Source of the DNA: Streptomyces sp. SN-593
GTDB taxonomy: Bacteria; Actinomycetota; Actinomycetes; Streptomycetales; Streptomycetaceae
NCBI RefSeq assembly: GCF_016756395.1
Contig: NZ_AP018365.1
Span: 2,735,501 to 2,799,500 of the forward strand
DNA length: 64,000 bases
Direction of reading: 5' to 3'
Below are positions 29,648 to 37,863 of this stretch, piece after piece. The stretch's first letter is position 1; every line of letters begins with the position of its first letter. The translations under genes were made by a program, and so were the position numbers. Under the pieces are notes generated by a model. The model was not told the DNA's origin. It did no database searches and saw nothing but the letters and a program-made list of their open reading frames with translations.

Positions 29648-32257
29648 CTACGGGGCGGCGGGGCGCCGCACCAGCAGCCGCGCGGGCAGCAGCGTCGCGG
29701 CCAGCGCCAGCGCCACCGCACCCCCGGCGATGCCCGCACCGGTGAGCGGCGGGACGTACGGGCTCGCACCGGTGAGGCCGCGGGCGATGGGCACCAGGGT
29801 GACCCAGGCGATCACGGCGCCGACGGCGAGCCCCGCCACGGCGACCACCAGCGCCTCCCAGCGCATCATCCCGAGCACCTGCCGCCGGGTGGTCCCCGCC
29901 AGCCGGAGCAGCGCGACCTCGCGCCGGCGGTCGAGGACCGTCATGACGAGGGTGTTGGCGGCGGCGACGGCCGCGAACCCGCCGAGCACGGCGGCCATCA
30001 CCTGGTTGGACCACGCGTTGAGTTCGAGGTCCCGGTCCGCCTGCGCCCGGTAGCCCGCCCGGTCGGTGACGGTGCTCCCCGGCACCCCCAGGCCGGCCAA
30101 CTCCCGCCGGACCGCGGCCGGGTCGGCGCCCGGGGCGTCGCGCACGAGCACCTGCGCGTCGTTCGCGGTTGCCGCGTACGGCGCGACCGCGCTCCGCGGC
30201 ATGAGCAACTGCCCGACGCCCAGGCCGCGTGCGTAGATCGCGACCACCGTCGGGCGGACCGCGGTGCCGTCGCCGAGCCGGAGCGAGAGGCGTCCGCCGA
30301 CCTTCACGTGGGCGGTGCCCGCCAGCAGCGTGTCCACCGCGACCGTGCGGCCCCCGCCGGTGAGGTCGGCCAACGAACCCTCCTCGACGCCGAGTTGCAG
30401 CACCTTCGGCAGGGCCGCGGGGTCGCCGGAGACGCCGACGAGGCTCGCCGAGTCCAGCCCGCCGCCCTCCCGGACGAGCGCGCCGCTGCGCAGCACGCCG
30501 ACCGCGGTGTCCACGCCGGGCAGCGCGGCGGCGCGGCCGGCGGCGGAGGCGGGCAGTCCGGCACCGCCGGACCCGACCACCTGGTCGGCGACGACCGCCT
30601 GGCGGAGCTGCCGCGACGAGGCGTGGGTGAGCGACCCCTGCATGCACAGCAGGGTGCCGCAGAAGGCGGTGACCAGCGCGATCGGGGTGATCGCGGCGGC
30701 CAGCCGGCGGGCGGCGGTCCGGGTGTTGGCGGCGGCGAGCATCCCCGGCACCGAGCCGGACGCGCGCAGCGGCATCCCCAGCACCGCCGCGGCCAGCCAG
30801 GCCACCACGGGGCCGAGGAAGGCCACCCCGGCCATCAGGCAGAAGACGATGCCGAGCGCCACCGAGGCGGCGTCGTCACCGGTCTGGTGGGAGGCGACGC
30901 CGGCCACCACGCAACCGCCGACGACCGCGGCCACGCCCAGCACCGTACGGACCACGCCGGGCCTGCGGCGTTCGACCGCGGCCTCGCCCAACGCCCGGCT
31001 GGGCCGGGCCCTGGAGGGGCGGCGCGCGGCGAGGTGGCCGGCCACGAGCGACCCGAGCAGACCGGCGCCGATCGCGGCCGCCATCGGAATCCAGCCGACG
31101 TCGAGCGTCACTCCGCGCGGCACCGCGCCCCGGTGGACGAGTTGCCGCAGCCACCAGCGGGCCAGTCCGACGCCGGGCAGGATCCCGGCGGCGCCGGCGA
31201 CCGGGGCGACGAGCAGCGCCTCGGTCGCCACGGTCCGGCGGATCTGGCGCGGGGTGGCGCCGATCGCGCGCAGCAGCGCGATCTCCCGGCCGCGCTGGCC
31301 GACGGCGAGGGCGACGGTGCCCATGACCACGAAGACGGCCGTGGCCGTGGCGATCCCTCCGAAGGAGCCGCCGATCGCGGTCATCACCTCCTTGCCCTCG
31401 GCGAGTCCGGGCTGCTCGGCCGCGCCCCGGCCGTCGCCGGTGCGCACCTTCGCGCGGCCGCCGACCGCCAGGCGGGCCTGGTCGGCGAGCGCGGCGGTGC
31501 CGGTGCCGGGCTTCGGGAAGACGGCGATGGCGTCCGCGCGGCCGGGGTGGCCGGAGAGCGGATCTGCGGCGGAGTCGGCGAGATACGCGGTCGGGCCGGT
31601 CGAGGCGTCGGCGGGGACCAGCCCCGAAATGCGGTAGGCGGCGGTCCGCCCGGGCGCGAACAGGGTGAGGGTGTCCCCGACGGACAGGTGGGCCGCGCGG
31701 GCCGCGCCGGCGTCGAGCACCACCTCGCCCGCGCCGGGCGCGCGTACGGCGCCGCTCGTCCCGGTCGTCCCACTCGTCCCCGCCGTGGCGCCCGTGCTCC
31801 CGTTCGCCGCGCCGCCGGACGCCGAACCGGGGTCCGACGCCGGCGGGATCAGGTGTGCGGACCAGTTCCGGCCGGTGAGCCGCGGGAGTTCGGCGCCGCC
31901 CGCGCCCCCGCGCGTCGCGCCCAACGGGAAGGCGATGTCGGGGACGGCCGCGGCCACGCCCGGGCGGGCGGCGATCCGCGCCGCCAGGCCGGTGGCGAGG
32001 CGCGGCTGATCGGGCAGGGCCTCGGAGTCGGTGTCGCGGTCGTCGCCATGGCCGGTGGTGAGGTGGGCCTGCGGGTCGGCGGCGACCACGACCGGTACGC
32101 GCGCGTAGCGGACCGGCGGCACATGGGCGGTCAGCCCGGTCTGGAGCAGGACGCCGCAGGCGGTGACCACCACGGCCGCGAAGAGCAGCGCGACGAACGT
32201 GCCGGCGAAGGAGGCGGGCCGGAAGCGGACGGAGGCACGGGCCAGGCCGTTCGTCAC
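29648..32257 (-). CDS. ABC transporter permease, FtsX/MacB type with duplicated domain
   Basis: An 869-residue membrane protein with two FtsX-type modules. Each has large extracellular segments and three to four helices, with the conserved FtsX stretch after the helix (GQRGREIALLRAIGATPRQIRRTV in the first, LDRRREVALLRLAGTTRRQVLGMM in the second). The first external region contains a Gly/Ser/Thr-rich low-complexity insert (SGGAANGSTGATAGTSGTTGTSG, about residues 145-170). GTG start overlaps the stop codon of the upstream ATPase gene (GTGA), so the pair is translationally coupled. Likely exports a lipid, peptide or drug; the substrate is not known. Confidence 0.9.
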   Translation of the reverse strand: MTNGLARASVRFRPASFAGTFVALLFAAVVVTACGVLLQTGLTAHVPPVRYARVPVVVAADPQAHLTTGHGDDRDTDSEALPDQPRLATGLAARIAARPGVAAAVPDIAFPLGATRGGAGGAELPRLTGRNWSAHLIPPASDPGSASGGAANGSTGATAGTSGTTGTSGAVRAPGAGEVVLDAGAARAAHLSVGDTLTLFAPGRTAAYRISGLVPADASTGPTAYLADSAADPLSGHPGRADAIAVFPKPGTGTAALADQARLAVGGRAKVRTGDGRGAAEQPGLAEGKEVMTAIGGSFGGIATATAVFVVMGTVALAVGQRGREIALLRAIGATPRQIRRTVATEALLVAPVAGAAGILPGVGLARWWLRQLVHRGAVPRGVTLDVGWIPMAAAIGAGLLGSLVAGHLAARRPSRARPSRALGEAAVERRRPGVVRTVLGVAAVVGGCVVAGVASHQTGDDAASVALGIVFCLMAGVAFLGPVVAWLAAAVLGMPLRASGSVPGMLAAANTRTAARRLAAAITPIALVTAFCGTLLCMQGSLTHASSRQLRQAVVADQVVGSGGAGLPASAAGRAAALPGVDTAVGVLRSGALVREGGGLDSASLVGVSGDPAALPKVLQLGVEEGSLADLTGGGRTVAVDTLLAGTAHVKVGGRLSLRLGDGTAVRPTVVAIYARGLGVGQLLMPRSAVAPYAATANDAQVLVRDAPGADPAAVRRELAGLGVPGSTVTDRAGYRAQADRDLELNAWSNQVMAAVLGGFAAVAAANTLVMTVLDRRREVALLRLAGTTRRQVLGMMRWEALVVAVAGLAVGAVIAWVTLVPIARGLTGASPYVPPLTGAGIAGGAVALALAATLLPARLLVRRPAAP

Positions 32258-33333
32258 GCCACCCTCCCCCGCGCGCCGCGGCCGTCCCCCGCCGCGAGGC
32301 CGCCGGGAACCCCCGGCGCACCCGGAGCCCCGGCACCGGAAGCACCGGGCGGACCGGACGCACCGGACCCACCGGACGCACCCATGGGCGCCGCGGCACC
32401 CGCGCCCGCCTCGGCACCCGGAACCCCGCCTCCCCCGCCCCGCGCGGTCAACGCGACCATCCGGTCCGCCACCGTCTTCGGGTCGGGAGCGACCAGCTCC
32501 CCCGCCAGGTTGCCGTCCGCCAGGAACAGCACCCGGTCGGCGTACGACGCGGCGACCGGGTCATGGGTCACCATCACCACGGTCGCGGCCGGACCGGTCC
32601 CGTCCGGGCCGCCGTCGACCGCCTGCCGCAGCAGCGCCAGCACCTCGCGGGCCGTGCCCGTGTCGAGCGCGCCGGTCGGCTCGTCCGCGAAGACCACCTC
32701 CGGGCCGGTGACCAGCGCGCGGGCGACCGCCACACGCTGCTGCTGTCCGCCGGAGAGCTGGCCGGGGCGCCGCCTGCCGTAGCCGTCCAGGCCGACCCGG
32801 CCGAGCATCGCGGCGGCCCAGCGCCGGTCGGGGCGCCGCCCGGCCAGTCGCTGGGGCAGCAGCACGTTCTGCTGGACCGTCAGCGACGGCAGCAGGTTGA
32901 ACGACTGGAAGACGAAGCCGATCCGGCTGCGGCGCAACCGGGTCAGCTTGTCCTCGCTCAGCCCGGTGATGTCCTCGCCGCCGAGCAGCACCGCGCCGTC
33001 CGAGGGGCGGTCCAGGCCCGCCGCGCACTGGAGGAAGGTGCTCTTGCCGGAGCCGGAGGGCCCCATCACCGCGGTGAACGTGCCCCGCGGCAGCGCCAGG
33101 TCGATGCCGCGCAGCGCGTGCACCGCCGCGGCACCCCGGCCGTAGGTGCGGCGCACGCCGCGCAGTTCCACCGCGGGGGGCGCCGTGCCGGCGACGGCCC
33201 CCACGCGGTGCCCGGCGGCGTGCCCGTCCCCGTAGCCGCCCACGCGCCCGTCCCCGTAGCCGCCCACGCGCCCGTCTCCGTAGCCGCCCACGGGTCCTCC
33301 CGCGTATCCGTCCGTGCTTCGCGTTCCGTCCAC
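32254..33333 (-). CDS. ABC transporter ATP-binding protein, LolD/MacB type
   Basis: ATPase partner of the FtsX-type permease. Walker [10 protein letters not shown] is at 91-99, the Q-loop in [10 protein letters not shown], the signature LSGGQ at 193-197, Walker B VVFADEPT at 213-220, and the switch histidine in VMVTHD. The core is of normal length, but the chain has an unusual N-terminal extension of about 50 residues with GRVGGYGD repeats (encoded by a tandem DNA repeat) and a C-terminal Gly/Ala/Pro-rich tail of about 45 residues. The GTG at 33333 lacks a clear ribosome site; a later GTG ([10 protein letters not shown]) could be the true start, which would remove the repeats. Confidence 0.9.
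   Translation of the reverse strand: MDGTRSTDGYAGGPVGGYGDGRVGGYGDGRVGGYGDGHAAGHRVGAVAGTAPPAVELRGVRRTYGRGAAAVHALRGIDLALPRGTFTAVMGPSGSGKSTFLQCAAGLDRPSDGAVLLGGEDITGLSEDKLTRLRRSRIGFVFQSFNLLPSLTVQQNVLLPQRLAGRRPDRRWAAAMLGRVGLDGYGRRRPGQLSGGQQQRVAVARALVTGPEVVFADEPTGALDTGTAREVLALLRQAVDGGPDGTGPAATVVMVTHDPVAASYADRVLFLADGNLAGELVAPDPKTVADRMVALTARGGGGGVPGAEAGAGAAAPMGASGGSGASGPPGASGAGAPGAPGVPGGLAAGDGRGARGRVA
33223..33294 (-). repeat. Three tandem 24-bp repeats at the start of the ABC ATPase gene
   Basis: Three contiguous 24-bp units (33223-33246, 33247-33270, 33271-33294); the first two are identical and the third differs in two bases. Read on the minus strand they encode [12 protein letters not shown] octapeptides. 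Copy number may vary between strains. Confidence 0.9.
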
Positions 33334-33585
33334 ACCCCGACGCTACGAAGCCACGGCGGCCCGGACCATGGCGCTCTCCGGCGTCCTGCCGGTGGGGTTT
33401 TCCCGACCCCCGAAAGTGCCCGGGGCAGGCCCGCGGACGCCTCCGAGGATGCCCCGAAAGCGTCCGGAGGAGAGCCCCGGCCGCGCTCCCGGGCGGCCGG
33501 CCGCGAGGTGGGACCGCCGGGGCGGGGTAGGAGGGAGGCACCCCGGGGTAGGGGTCTGAGCACGCACTGTGAGGACGGAGGCCCG

Positions 33586-35658
33586 ATGGACCGGGTACGG
33601 CTGGCCGGGTTGTACGGGGTGGACGTGACGTACCGCCCGACCGCGGACACGGAGGTGCCCGTCCCGGAGGACACGATCGTGGCGGTGCTGGCCGCGCTCG
33701 GGGTGGACGCGAGCACGCACTACGCGGTCAAGGACGCCGTGGCGGCGTACGAGCAGCGGGAGGGCAACCGCCTGCTCGACCCCTGCACGGTGCTGCGGGC
33801 CGGGCACGACACCCTGGACGCCGTCCTGGCCCGGCTGCCGCGGGGCAGCGGGCTGACCGTGGCCTCCCGCACCGGCGAACCGCTGGCCGCCGCGCCCACC
33901 GCGCCGGGCCGCTACGCGCTGCGCGCCACGACGCCCGACGGCCGCGTCTCCACCGGTGACCTGGTGGTGGCGCCCGAGCGGCTGCCCGGCCCGCCGGAGC
34001 GCACCTTCGGCTTCATGGCGCAGCTTTACTCCACGCTGTCCTCGCGCTCCTGGGGCATGGGCGACCTCGCCGACCTCGCCGACCTCGCGGCGTGGTCCGG
34101 CCGCACCCTGGGCGCGGGGTTCGTGCAGATCAACCCGCTGCACGCCGCGGTGCCCGGCCACCCCACCGACCCCTCGCCCTACCGCCCGTCGTCGCGGCGC
34201 TTCCCCGACCCGGTCTACCTGCGGGTGGAGGAGGTCCCGGAGTATGCCTACCTGCCGACCGGGGCCCGCGAGCAGGTGGCGGGGCTGCTGGCGGAGGCGG
34301 CCGTGCTGCGCGACGGCGTGCTGGCGAAGGACGCGCTGATCGACCGGGACGCGGTGTGGGCGCTGAAGGCGCGGGCCCTGGAGGTGCTGCGGGCGGTGCC
34401 GCTGAGCCCGGGCCGCCGGGCGGCCTACGCGGACTTCCTCGCCGAGCAGGGCCAGGCGCTGGACGACCACGCCACCTGGTCGGCGCTGGCCGAGCTGCAC
34501 GGCCCGGACTGGCACGCCTGGCCGCCGGGGCTGCGCGACCCGCGTTCGCCGCAGGTCGCGCGGGCGCGCAGCGAGCTGCTGGAGCGGGTGGACTTCCACG
34601 CGTGGCTGACCTGGCTGACCGACGGCCAGCTCGGCGCGGCGCAGCGGTCCGCGCGGGACGCCGGGATGCCGGTCGGGGTGGTGCACGACCTGGCGGTGGG
34701 CGTGCACCCGGCCGGTTCGGACGCCTGGTCGATGCAGGACGTGCTGGCCGCGGGCATCTCGGTCGGGGCGCCGCCGGACGCCTTCAACTCCCGCGGCCAG
34801 GACTGGGGGCTGCCGCCGTGGCGACCGGACGCGCTGGCGGCGACCGGCTACGCGCCCTACCGCGACCTGGTCGCCCGGATGCTGCGGCACGCCGGCGGCC
34901 TGCGGATGGACCACGTGATGGGCCTGTTCCGGCTGTGGTGGGTGCCGCAGGGCCGCCCGCCGACGGAGGGCACGTACGTCCGGTACGACGCGCGGGCGAT
35001 GCTCGGGCTGCTGGCCCTGGAGGCGTACGAGGCCGGCGCGGTGGTGATCGGCGAGGACCTGGGGACCGTGGAGCCGGGGGTGCGGGAGGAGCTGGCCGAC
35101 CGGGGGGTGCTGGGCACGTCGGTGCTGTGGTTCGAGCGGGACTACTCCGGGGCGGATCCGGAGCGCCGTCCGCTGGCGCCCTCGGCGTGGCGGGAGGCGT
35201 GCCTGGCGACGGCGACCACGCACGACCTGCCGAGCACCGCGGCCCGGCTGACCGGGGAGCACGTCGGGCTGCGGCACCGGCTGGGGCTGCTGGGCCGGCC
35301 GCTGGAGGAGGAGCAGGCGGAGGACGCCGCGGAGGTGGCGGAGTGGATCGCGCTGCTGGGGCGGCTGGGGCTGCTGCCGGAGGGCCCGGTGGACGAGGAG
35401 GAGGTGGTGAAGGCGGTGCACCGGTTCCTGGCCCGGACCCCGGCGCGGATGGTCGGGGTGTGGCTGCCGGACACCGTCGGCGACCGCCGCCCGCAGAACC
35501 TGCCCGGCACCTCCACGGAGTACCCGAACTGGCGGCTGCCGGTCGCCGGGGCGGACGGGCGGCCGGTCACGCTGGAGGAGCTGGCCGCGTCGCCGCGGCT
35601 GCACGCCCTCGCCGAGGAGCTGCGCGGGGCGCTCGCGACGCGCCCGACGCGCCTGTAG
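33586..35658 (+). CDS. malQ: 4-alpha-glucanotransferase (amylomaltase)
   Basis: Transfers alpha-1,4-glucan segments between maltodextrins in the cytoplasm (GH77). The 690-residue protein has a Streptomyces-type N-terminal domain, then the catalytic barrel: FVQINPLHA, the nucleophile Asp442 in GGLRMDHVMGLFRLWWVPQG, the acid/base Glu in VIGEDLGTVEPGVREEL, and the third acidic residue in TTHDLPSTAARL. The C-terminus has TVGDRRPQNLPGTSTEYPNWRLP, a family signature. ATG start with GGACGGAG upstream. It is divergent from the ABC transporter genes. Confidence 0.95.
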   Translation: MDRVRLAGLYGVDVTYRPTADTEVPVPEDTIVAVLAALGVDASTHYAVKDAVAAYEQREGNRLLDPCTVLRAGHDTLDAVLARLPRGSGLTVASRTGEPLAAAPTAPGRYALRATTPDGRVSTGDLVVAPERLPGPPERTFGFMAQLYSTLSSRSWGMGDLADLADLAAWSGRTLGAGFVQINPLHAAVPGHPTDPSPYRPSSRRFPDPVYLRVEEVPEYAYLPTGAREQVAGLLAEAAVLRDGVLAKDALIDRDAVWALKARALEVLRAVPLSPGRRAAYADFLAEQGQALDDHATWSALAELHGPDWHAWPPGLRDPRSPQVARARSELLERVDFHAWLTWLTDGQLGAAQRSARDAGMPVGVVHDLAVGVHPAGSDAWSMQDVLAAGISVGAPPDAFNSRGQDWGLPPWRPDALAATGYAPYRDLVARMLRHAGGLRMDHVMGLFRLWWVPQGRPPTEGTYVRYDARAMLGLLALEAYEAGAVVIGEDLGTVEPGVREELADRGVLGTSVLWFERDYSGADPERRPLAPSAWREACLATATTHDLPSTAARLTGEHVGLRHRLGLLGRPLEEEQAEDAAEVAEWIALLGRLGLLPEGPVDEEEVVKAVHRFLARTPARMVGVWLPDTVGDRRPQNLPGTSTEYPNWRLPVAGADGRPVTLEELAASPRLHALAEELRGALATRPTRL

Positions 35659-35693
35659 GGCACCCCGCGCGCACGAGGCGCGGGTGCGGTCAC

Positions 35694-35699
35694 TACATT
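35694..35699 (+). promoter_or_regulatory. Putative -10 box for leaderless gene at 35706
   Basis: TACATT ends six bases before the GTG at 35706 and there is no purine-rich ribosome-binding site. The spacing predicts transcription from the first base of the start codon. Confidence 0.4.
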
Positions 35700-35705
35700 G
35701 ACTCC

Positions 35706-35945
35706 GTGGACAAGAAGCTCACCAAGAAGGTCGTGCGCGCCGGGGTCGTCACCACCGGTACGACGCTGCTGCTGCTGATGTCGTCCCCCGCGTTCGCCCT
35801 GACGCGCGACGACGGCGACGATCCGGGCTCCGGCCTGAGCGTGATCCAGACGCTCGGCCTGTTCGTGGCCCTCCCGCTGGTGCTGTTCGGGGTCATCGCC
35901 GGCCTGGTCATCGTCACGGACAAGTCCCGCAAGCAGCAGCCCTGA
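35706..35945 (+). CDS. Small secreted/membrane protein
   Basis: A 79-residue protein with a signal-like N-terminus (KKLTKKVVRAGVVTTGTTLLLLMSSPAFAL; an Ala-x-Ala site follows at about residue 29-31), a short acidic loop (TRDDGDDPGSGL), and a C-terminal membrane helix (LGLFVALPLVLFGVIAGLVIV) with a basic tail. Function unknown; similar small proteins are common after malQ in Streptomyces as far as I recall. The GTG start at 35706 lacks a Shine-Dalgarno sequence. Confidence 0.7.
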   Translation: MDKKLTKKVVRAGVVTTGTTLLLLMSSPAFALTRDDGDDPGSGLSVIQTLGLFVALPLVLFGVIAGLVIVTDKSRKQQP

Positions 35946-36071
35946 CGCCTGACGGCGCCGCCGGCCCACCCTGACGCGCCGCCCCCGGTACGGGAGGCGG
36001 CGCGCGGGCGTTGGGCGGGGACGGACCGTTCCCGGCGCGCGGACCCTTTCAGCGGACCCTCTCAGGGGCGC

Positions 36072-36095
36072 GGGCCCGCTCAGGTGCGCGGGCCC
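36072..36095 (-). terminator. Terminator of the phospholipase C-type gene
   Basis: GGGCCCGC (36072-36079) pairs with GCGGGCCC (36088-36095) across an eight-base loop, 20 bp past the stop codon. A 17-bp segment (GCGGGCCCGCTCAGGTG) occurs at 36070 and again at 36106, so the coding end and the terminator share a repeat. Confidence 0.6.
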
Positions 36096-36115
36096 TTTCC
36101 GGCACGCGGGCCCGC

Positions 36116-37543
36116 TCAGGTGTGCGGGCGGTTGCCCTTCTCCTGCTTCGGGAAGCTCTGGTCGGCGCCCGGCAGGGTCGGCTTGGGCAGGGTGGCGACC
36201 TCCTGCTCGGCCTCGGCGAGCTGCTCCGCGGTGTTGTCGGGCAGCCGCGGCGGCCTCGGGGCGGTGCTCGCGAAGCGGAACGCCGAGGTGAGGTCGCCGA
36301 AGGTGCGGCGGCGCCACTGCGAGATGTTCGGCTCCTCGACGCCGGTGAACCGCTCCAGGAACCGCAGCGACGAGGTGTGGTCGAACGCCTCGCTCGCCAC
36401 CCATCCCCCGACGGTCCACGGCGAGACGATGATCGCCGGCACCCGGAAGCCCGCGCCGATCGGCAGCCCGTCGATGTACTCGTCCGGGGTGCCGGCCTTG
36501 GCGGTCGGCGGCACCACGTGGTCGAAGAGCCCGTCGTTCTCGTCGTAGTTGAGGATGAACGCGGTCTTCGCCCACACCTCGGGGTTGGACGCGATGGCCT
36601 CGATCTTGGACGCCACGAAGTCCGCGCCGGCGGCCGGCAGGTAGTCCGGATGCTCGGACTGGTAGCTGGTGGGAAGGATCCACGAGACGGCCGGCAGCCG
36701 GTCGTTGCGGGCGTCGTCCTCGAAGGTGCCCTCGGGCTGGAAGACCATCGCCCGGTCGTACAGCGGGTCGCCCGGCTTCGCGTCCTGGAACTGCTGGAAC
36801 TGCGAGAGCATGTTGGTGCCGTAGTTGTCGGTCTCCTGGTAGACCTTCCAGTCCACGCCGGCCGCCTGGAGGCGCTCGGCGTAGGTGGTCCAGCGGTAGG
36901 GCGTGGGCGCCACGTTGCTGATCACCGGGCCGCCCTTGGTGCCGCCCGGGTCCACGGTGCCGGTCATCCAGTACAGCCGGTTGGGCCAGGTCGGGCCCAT
37001 CATCGAGCAGTAGTAGTTGTCGCAGATGGTGAAGGTCTCCGCGAGCGCGAACTGGAACGGGATGTCCTCGCGCGTGTAGTAGCCCATCACGTAGGGGCCG
37101 TTGGCGCCGTCGGCCGCGCGGTGGGCGGGCAGCCACTGGTCCATCGCGCCGCCGTTCCACGCCTGGTGCTGCACCGCGTAGGCGTGGCTGGTGGAGGGGA
37201 TCGCCTGGGCGCTGGTGCTCTTGGTGTCCAGGTGGAAGGGGAGGGTGTAGCCGTCGGGGTTCTCGGCGTCGGGCTGGTAGAAGACCGAGCGGCCGGTGGA
37301 GAGCTTCTTCGCGTGCGGGTCGTTGAAGCCGCGCACACCGGACAGGGTGCCGAAGTAGTGGTCGAACGACCGGTTCTCCTGCATCAGCATGACCACGTGC
37401 TCGATGTCGCGCAGCGAACCGCCGCGCGGCGGGCCGGCGGCGACCGCCTTCTGCACGCTCGGCGGGAGCAGGGACAGCGCGGCCGCGCCGCCCACCGCTC
37501 CGGCCGCCGATCCGAGGAGTCTGCGACGCGTCAACTCGGCCAT
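36116..37543 (-). CDS. Tat-exported phospholipase C / acid phosphatase-type phosphoesterase
   Basis: A 475-residue protein of the PF04185 phosphoesterase family, like non-haemolytic phospholipase C. The N-terminus AELTRRRLLGSAAGAVGGAAAL is a clear twin-arginine signal. Family motifs follow: HVVMLMQENRSFDHYFG with the nucleophile region, NYYCSMMGPTWPNRLYWMTG, FILNYDENDGLFDHVVPP, and FRVPAIIVSPWTVGGWV. The two C-terminal domains of longer phospholipases are absent, so it may be a phosphatase or a short phospholipase. Upstream DNA has a PhoP-like repeat, fitting phosphate-starvation control. Confidence 0.88.
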   Translation of the reverse strand: MAELTRRRLLGSAAGAVGGAAALSLLPPSVQKAVAAGPPRGGSLRDIEHVVMLMQENRSFDHYFGTLSGVRGFNDPHAKKLSTGRSVFYQPDAENPDGYTLPFHLDTKSTSAQAIPSTSHAYAVQHQAWNGGAMDQWLPAHRAADGANGPYVMGYYTREDIPFQFALAETFTICDNYYCSMMGPTWPNRLYWMTGTVDPGGTKGGPVISNVAPTPYRWTTYAERLQAAGVDWKVYQETDNYGTNMLSQFQQFQDAKPGDPLYDRAMVFQPEGTFEDDARNDRLPAVSWILPTSYQSEHPDYLPAAGADFVASKIEAIASNPEVWAKTAFILNYDENDGLFDHVVPPTAKAGTPDEYIDGLPIGAGFRVPAIIVSPWTVGGWVASEAFDHTSSLRFLERFTGVEEPNISQWRRRTFGDLTSAFRFASTAPRPPRLPDNTAEQLAEAEQEVATLPKPTLPGADQSFPKQEKGNRPHT

Positions 37544-37635
37544 GAACGTTCCTCCTTGAGCTGTCGGCGGGGCACCCTTGCCGGAGGCCCCACGGCAGCC
37601 TGAAGGGTGGGAGGCGTGGGTCGATGGGGGCCGCC

Positions 37636-37674
37636 GGTGAACACGTGGCCAACGTGCAGGTAGCAGTTGGCCAC
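37636..37674 (-). promoter_or_regulatory. PhoP-like repeat and perfect dyad upstream of the phosphoesterase gene
   Basis: On the minus strand GTTGGCCACGTGTTCACC (37653 to 37636) has two GTT-starting units 11 bases apart, the second matching the GTTCACC core of Streptomyces Pho boxes. The same segment contributes to a perfect 9-bp inverted repeat, GTGGCCAAC-N12-GTTGGCCAC (37645-37653, 37666-37674). The rest of the 37544-37863 gap holds only the terminator at 37805. Confidence 0.45.
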
Positions 37675-37804
37675 ATCTTTACCTGCGTTACCGTCCCGCC
37701 ACTCCCGTCACACCGGTTCGTTCACCTGAGCGCCGCGCCGGGCCCCGCGCAACGCGGCCGCCGGGTACGGCCGACGGAGTCCCGCCGGCCGCCTACGCGG
37801 ACAC

Positions 37805-37840
37805 GGCGGTGCCCCGGCCCGAGGGGACCGGGGCACCGCC
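37805..37840 (-). terminator. Terminator of the second aminopeptidase N gene
   Basis: A perfect 13-bp stem (37805-37817 with 37828-37840), GGCGGTGCCCCGG and its complement, with a ten-base loop, 24 bp beyond the stop codon of the minus-strand gene. Confidence 0.85.
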
Positions 37841-37863
37841 GGAGGAACGCGTGCGGGGGGTGG

